IMG/VR virus record: IMGVR_UViG_3300037517_002612
Location: 1-64,000 of that record
DNA from: a virus
Length of the DNA stretch: 64,000 nucleotides
Reading direction: 5' to 3' (one strand)
Position numbers and translations under genes: made by a program. Every line of letters starts with the position of its first letter. The stretch's first letter is position 1. Positions 61,832-64,000 of the stretch are shown piece by piece. A model generated the notes under the pieces. That model made no database searches. It saw only the letters and a list, made by a program, of their open reading frames with translations, and was not told where the DNA came from.

Positions 61832-62156
61832 CCCTAGCAACCTAAACCTCACCCCAAACGAGGAGAGTAAATTTATAGAGATGAGAACCATCTTTGGTAA
61901 AGTCATATACCGAATAGAACGTGACAAGAATAACCTTAATATGGAACGACAAGAGGACAGAGTAGGTTACCGCTTCCAAGGTCATTATGACTACCTAAAA
62001 ATCCACCGTAACACGGATATACTCAGCGAAACCTTTAAAGTAGAATTAGTATGCCCAAACTGTAAAGACAAGGCTTATAACCTTACTGGAAAACTACCAT
62101 TTGTATTCATTCTTAAAACCGATTTTGATGTTACAAAAGATACCAGTAAAGGTTAA
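61818..62156 (+). CDS. Hypothetical protein with CPNC motif
   Basis: A 112-aa protein; beta-rich (RTIFGKVIYRIERDKNNLNM) with VELVCPNCKDKAYNLTG near the C-terminus, possibly half of a zinc site. It overlaps the YqaJ-like gene by 29 bases. Function unknown. Confidence 0.55.
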   Translation: MIVFNPSNLNLTPNEESKFIEMRTIFGKVIYRIERDKNNLNMERQEDRVGYRFQGHYDYLKIHRNTDILSETFKVELVCPNCKDKAYNLTGKLPFVFILKTDFDVTKDTSKG

Positions 62157-63177
62157 TACACCAGAATGGTTGGAGTTGCGACGCAGTTATATAGGCTGTA
62201 GCGATATCCCCATCCTTACAGGGTCAAATAGAAATTATGGATCCCCACTCGATATTTTCTATGACAAAATAGGACTTGAAATAAAGAAGTTTAAGATGTC
62301 AGAGAGACCTTTAATGGGACACATCCAGGAACCTACCATACTTAACCTATGGAGGTATTCAGACGGCAAAGAATGGGTAGATAACTACACCAACGGCAGA
62401 GTTCTACGTGAGTTTAAACAAAACACCGGCTATATTGTAGTTAACCCAGAGATACCATTTATGTCAGATACCCCCGACGGTACCATAGAGAAAGGTACCT
62501 TAAACCTATTCGGGGAAAAGTTAGATAAAGACGCACCACTACAAGCAAAGAATATTGACTCCCTTAAATGGGCTTCTTCCGACGGTTGGATCCCAGAACA
62601 TAAAGAACAGGTTACAGGTGAGATGTTAGTATTCGGAACGCAATATTCTGAAACAGTATCTTTAATCGGAGGTAACCAACTCGTAGTAGCACAGGTAGAA
62701 TATAACGAAGACGTTGCAGCCGCCATATATAATATCTGTAAAAACTTCTGGATTAACTGCGTTCAACCAGCCAAACCACTTGCTAAACAATTTCTATTAG
62801 CTTACTCTAAAGCAGAGAAAGAAGCTATTATGAAAGATATCATGGCACTAGAACCTCTACCGGACGACAGTGACGCTTACAGGGACTTTTTATCAACAAG
62901 ATTCAAAAATCAAGATAACCCAGAGAAAAAAGTAAAAGCTTCCCCTGATATGGAGGTCCTTATGAACTATTATCAGTTTTATAATGATATTGGAAAAGAA
63001 GTAGATTTAATAAAGCGTAAAATAAAAAACACTTTATTGCGTTATCACGAACACAACGCAGTTACACTCATACAAGGGGAAGGATGTAAAAGCACAATGA
63101 ATAAAAATCACCTTGTAAAAGGCAGGGAGATTTCAACAAAACATATTAAAGATCAATTAAACAAACTAAAACCGTAA
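62128..63177 (+). CDS. YqaJ-type viral exonuclease
   Basis: A 349-aa protein from ATG 62128; a TTG at 62101 would add 9 residues but lies deep in the upstream gene. It follows the lambda-exonuclease/YqaJ plan: TPEWLELRRSYIGCSDIPIL, then GHIQEPTILNLW (the Glu of the helix), MSDTPDGTIEKG (the first catalytic Asp) and APLQAKNIDSLKW (ExK-like position replaced by Gln-Ala-Lys, Lys kept). It resects double-stranded ends for single-strand annealing, and the SSB-like and possible ERF-type genes follow. The extra C-terminal 120 residues are helical. Confidence 0.78.
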   Translation: MLQKIPVKVNTPEWLELRRSYIGCSDIPILTGSNRNYGSPLDIFYDKIGLEIKKFKMSERPLMGHIQEPTILNLWRYSDGKEWVDNYTNGRVLREFKQNTGYIVVNPEIPFMSDTPDGTIEKGTLNLFGEKLDKDAPLQAKNIDSLKWASSDGWIPEHKEQVTGEMLVFGTQYSETVSLIGGNQLVVAQVEYNEDVAAAIYNICKNFWINCVQPAKPLAKQFLLAYSKAEKEAIMKDIMALEPLPDDSDAYRDFLSTRFKNQDNPEKKVKASPDMEVLMNYYQFYNDIGKEVDLIKRKIKNTLLRYHEHNAVTLIQGEGCKSTMNKNHLVKGREISTKHIKDQLNKLKP

Positions 63178-63179
63178 AA

Positions 63180-63878
63180 ATGGCACAAGGAACATCAGAA
63201 CAAGGAGGTACGTTTTTCTACGTCAAACCAAAACATCTTAAACCAGGAGAGAACGAATACCCCTGCATGGAGCTTATCCAAAAAAAAGGAGAGAACTATG
63301 AAGTAGTAAATACAGTAAACTTCTTAACCGGACACATCACCGAAATATCTAAGGTGGATAAAATGATAGAGAAGTACGGAAGATTCAGAGGAGTTAAGTT
63401 TACTCTTTCCGACCTTGAGTTAAATGAAAAATACGTATTTGATCTACCATATAGCGGCCCATCCAGAGAAATGCTTAACCGATTAGCCACCTTATCCTCA
63501 TTCAAGGACATGCTTAAAATATCTTTTTATCGTGGTGATAAAGGGTACGCTGGAACTTCAGTTAAAGTATTTACATCCAGTGGTGAGCAGAAACTTGAAA
63601 TTAAGTACGGGTACAAAGAGCATATAGAGCCACGTATGAAAAAAGTAATGTTTCAGGGAAAAGAACTTAACGACTACACTAAAGTAGACGATATGTTTGA
63701 CGCTTTAATTGACACAGTTCTTTCTAAATTCGAAGTAGCTACGTCAAAACAACCATCAAACACACCTGCAGGAACAGTGTATAAAGACCTTAATGTTATC
63801 GAGCCAGAAGCAGATAACTACGTACAACCATCATTCTCCCCTACTGTAGATGATAACGACTTAGGATTGCCATTTTAA
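63180..63878 (+). CDS. Single-stranded-DNA-binding protein-like
   Basis: A 232-aa protein. A beta-rich N-terminal half (VVNTVNFLTGHITEISK; FRGVKFTLSDLELNEKYVFD) suits an OB-fold, and the C-terminus ends in an acidic stretch and DDNDLGLPF, like the DDDIPF tail by which bacterial SSB recruits partners. It begins two bases after the exonuclease stop. It would coat ssDNA made by the exonuclease or the fork. No standard SSB signature is certain, so the tail and context carry the call. Confidence 0.65.
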   Translation: MAQGTSEQGGTFFYVKPKHLKPGENEYPCMELIQKKGENYEVVNTVNFLTGHITEISKVDKMIEKYGRFRGVKFTLSDLELNEKYVFDLPYSGPSREMLNRLATLSSFKDMLKISFYRGDKGYAGTSVKVFTSSGEQKLEIKYGYKEHIEPRMKKVMFQGKELNDYTKVDDMFDALIDTVLSKFEVATSKQPSNTPAGTVYKDLNVIEPEADNYVQPSFSPTVDDNDLGLPF

Positions 63879-63900
63879 TAACTAATTGATAATAAAGTAT

Positions 63901-64000
63901 ATGAGTATTAGAAAGAAAATAGTAGCAATCTCTCAAGCAGTAGGGCAGCTAGAATTCAAAAAGACAGACTTTCAGGGAGTAGACATCTACACCTCTGAAT
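63901..64000 (+). CDS. Start of a possible ERF-type annealing protein (cut by the window)
   Basis: From ATG 63901: MSIRKKIVAISQAVGQLEFK followed by KTDFQGVDIYTSE. Only 33 residues are visible. The pattern (helix, then a 'G-Y-x-Y' like segment) and its position after exonuclease and SSB-like genes resemble ERF-family annealing proteins, but the visible part is too short for a firm call. Confidence 0.4.
   Translation, partial: MSIRKKIVAISQAVGQLEFKKTDFQGVDIYTSE

Noticed and set aside
1-64000. CRISPR arrays, insertion sequences, integrase attachment sites
   Set aside because: No regularly spaced repeats of CRISPR type, no transposase, and no att-like duplication visible; the only recombinase is the small serine type.

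Overview
This window is a piece of an AT-rich tailed bacteriophage genome (Caudoviricetes). The host is probably a member of the Bacteroidota: many genes are preceded by the Bacteroidota-type -7 promoter box TAnnTTTG, often only a few bases from the start codon, and the virion genes follow the order seen in Bacteroidota podoviruses, including crAss-like ones (large terminase, portal, scaffold-like, capsid, adaptor/ring proteins, a large stabilisation-like protein, internal proteins, one giant ejected-type protein). I saw no ribosomal or metabolic host genes, tRNA or CRISPR. The genome continues past both ends: a collagen-like fibre gene is cut at the left edge and a probable recombination gene at the right edge.

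Layout. 1-5.2 kb: fibre and tip genes (collagen-like fibre, two paralogous glycine-rich proteins) and a double-domain glycosyltransferase. 5.2-5.9 kb: two small membrane proteins. 5.9-11.7 kb, leftward: a serine recombinase, a cytosine DNA methyltransferase, the antirestriction protein ArdA, a RadC/JAB-like protein and about a dozen very small unknown genes, five of them shorter than 60 aa; this looks like an early, host-takeover or anti-defence region. 11.76-12.6 kb: non-coding divergent control region. 12.6-16.8 kb, rightward: GIY-YIG-like and HNH nucleases, an HTH regulator, a replication-initiator-like gene with internal iteron-like repeats, and a T7-type primase-helicase. 17.1-37 kb: a protein with two co-chaperonin (Cpn10)-like halves, then terminase, portal, scaffold, capsid, ring/adaptor and internal proteins. 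37.03-37.37 kb: a probable structured non-coding RNA with its own promoter and a very strong terminator. 37.5-50.5 kb: a small secreted protein and a 4184-aa protein with large-polyvalent-protein features. 50.7-59 kb: a structural protein, GroEL and GroES, then a block of methyltransferases and glycan enzymes. 59.3-60.8 kb: a minimal Cpn10-like protein and two probable cell-wall hydrolases. 60.8-64 kb: nuclease, HTH proteins, YqaJ exonuclease, SSB-like protein and the start of a possible ERF-type annealing protein.

How it fits together. The phage carries its own chaperonin (GroEL, GroES) plus two further Cpn10-like proteins, one directly before the terminase gene, which suggests a dedicated folding system for virion proteins. 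Glycosyltransferases and methyltransferases in two blocks, one next to collagen-like fibres, suggest decoration of the virion or of host surface glycan. Recombination (YqaJ, SSB-like, possible annealing protein) and replication genes are complete enough for largely autonomous DNA metabolism.

The most unusual signals are (1) the pseudoknot-capable RNA at about 37.05-37.37 kb, (2) a family of dispersed palindromes with arms RACGYA/TRCGTY separated by 6 or 16 bp, often at gene junctions and around the recombinase gene, and (3) four Cpn10-like domains beside one phage GroEL.
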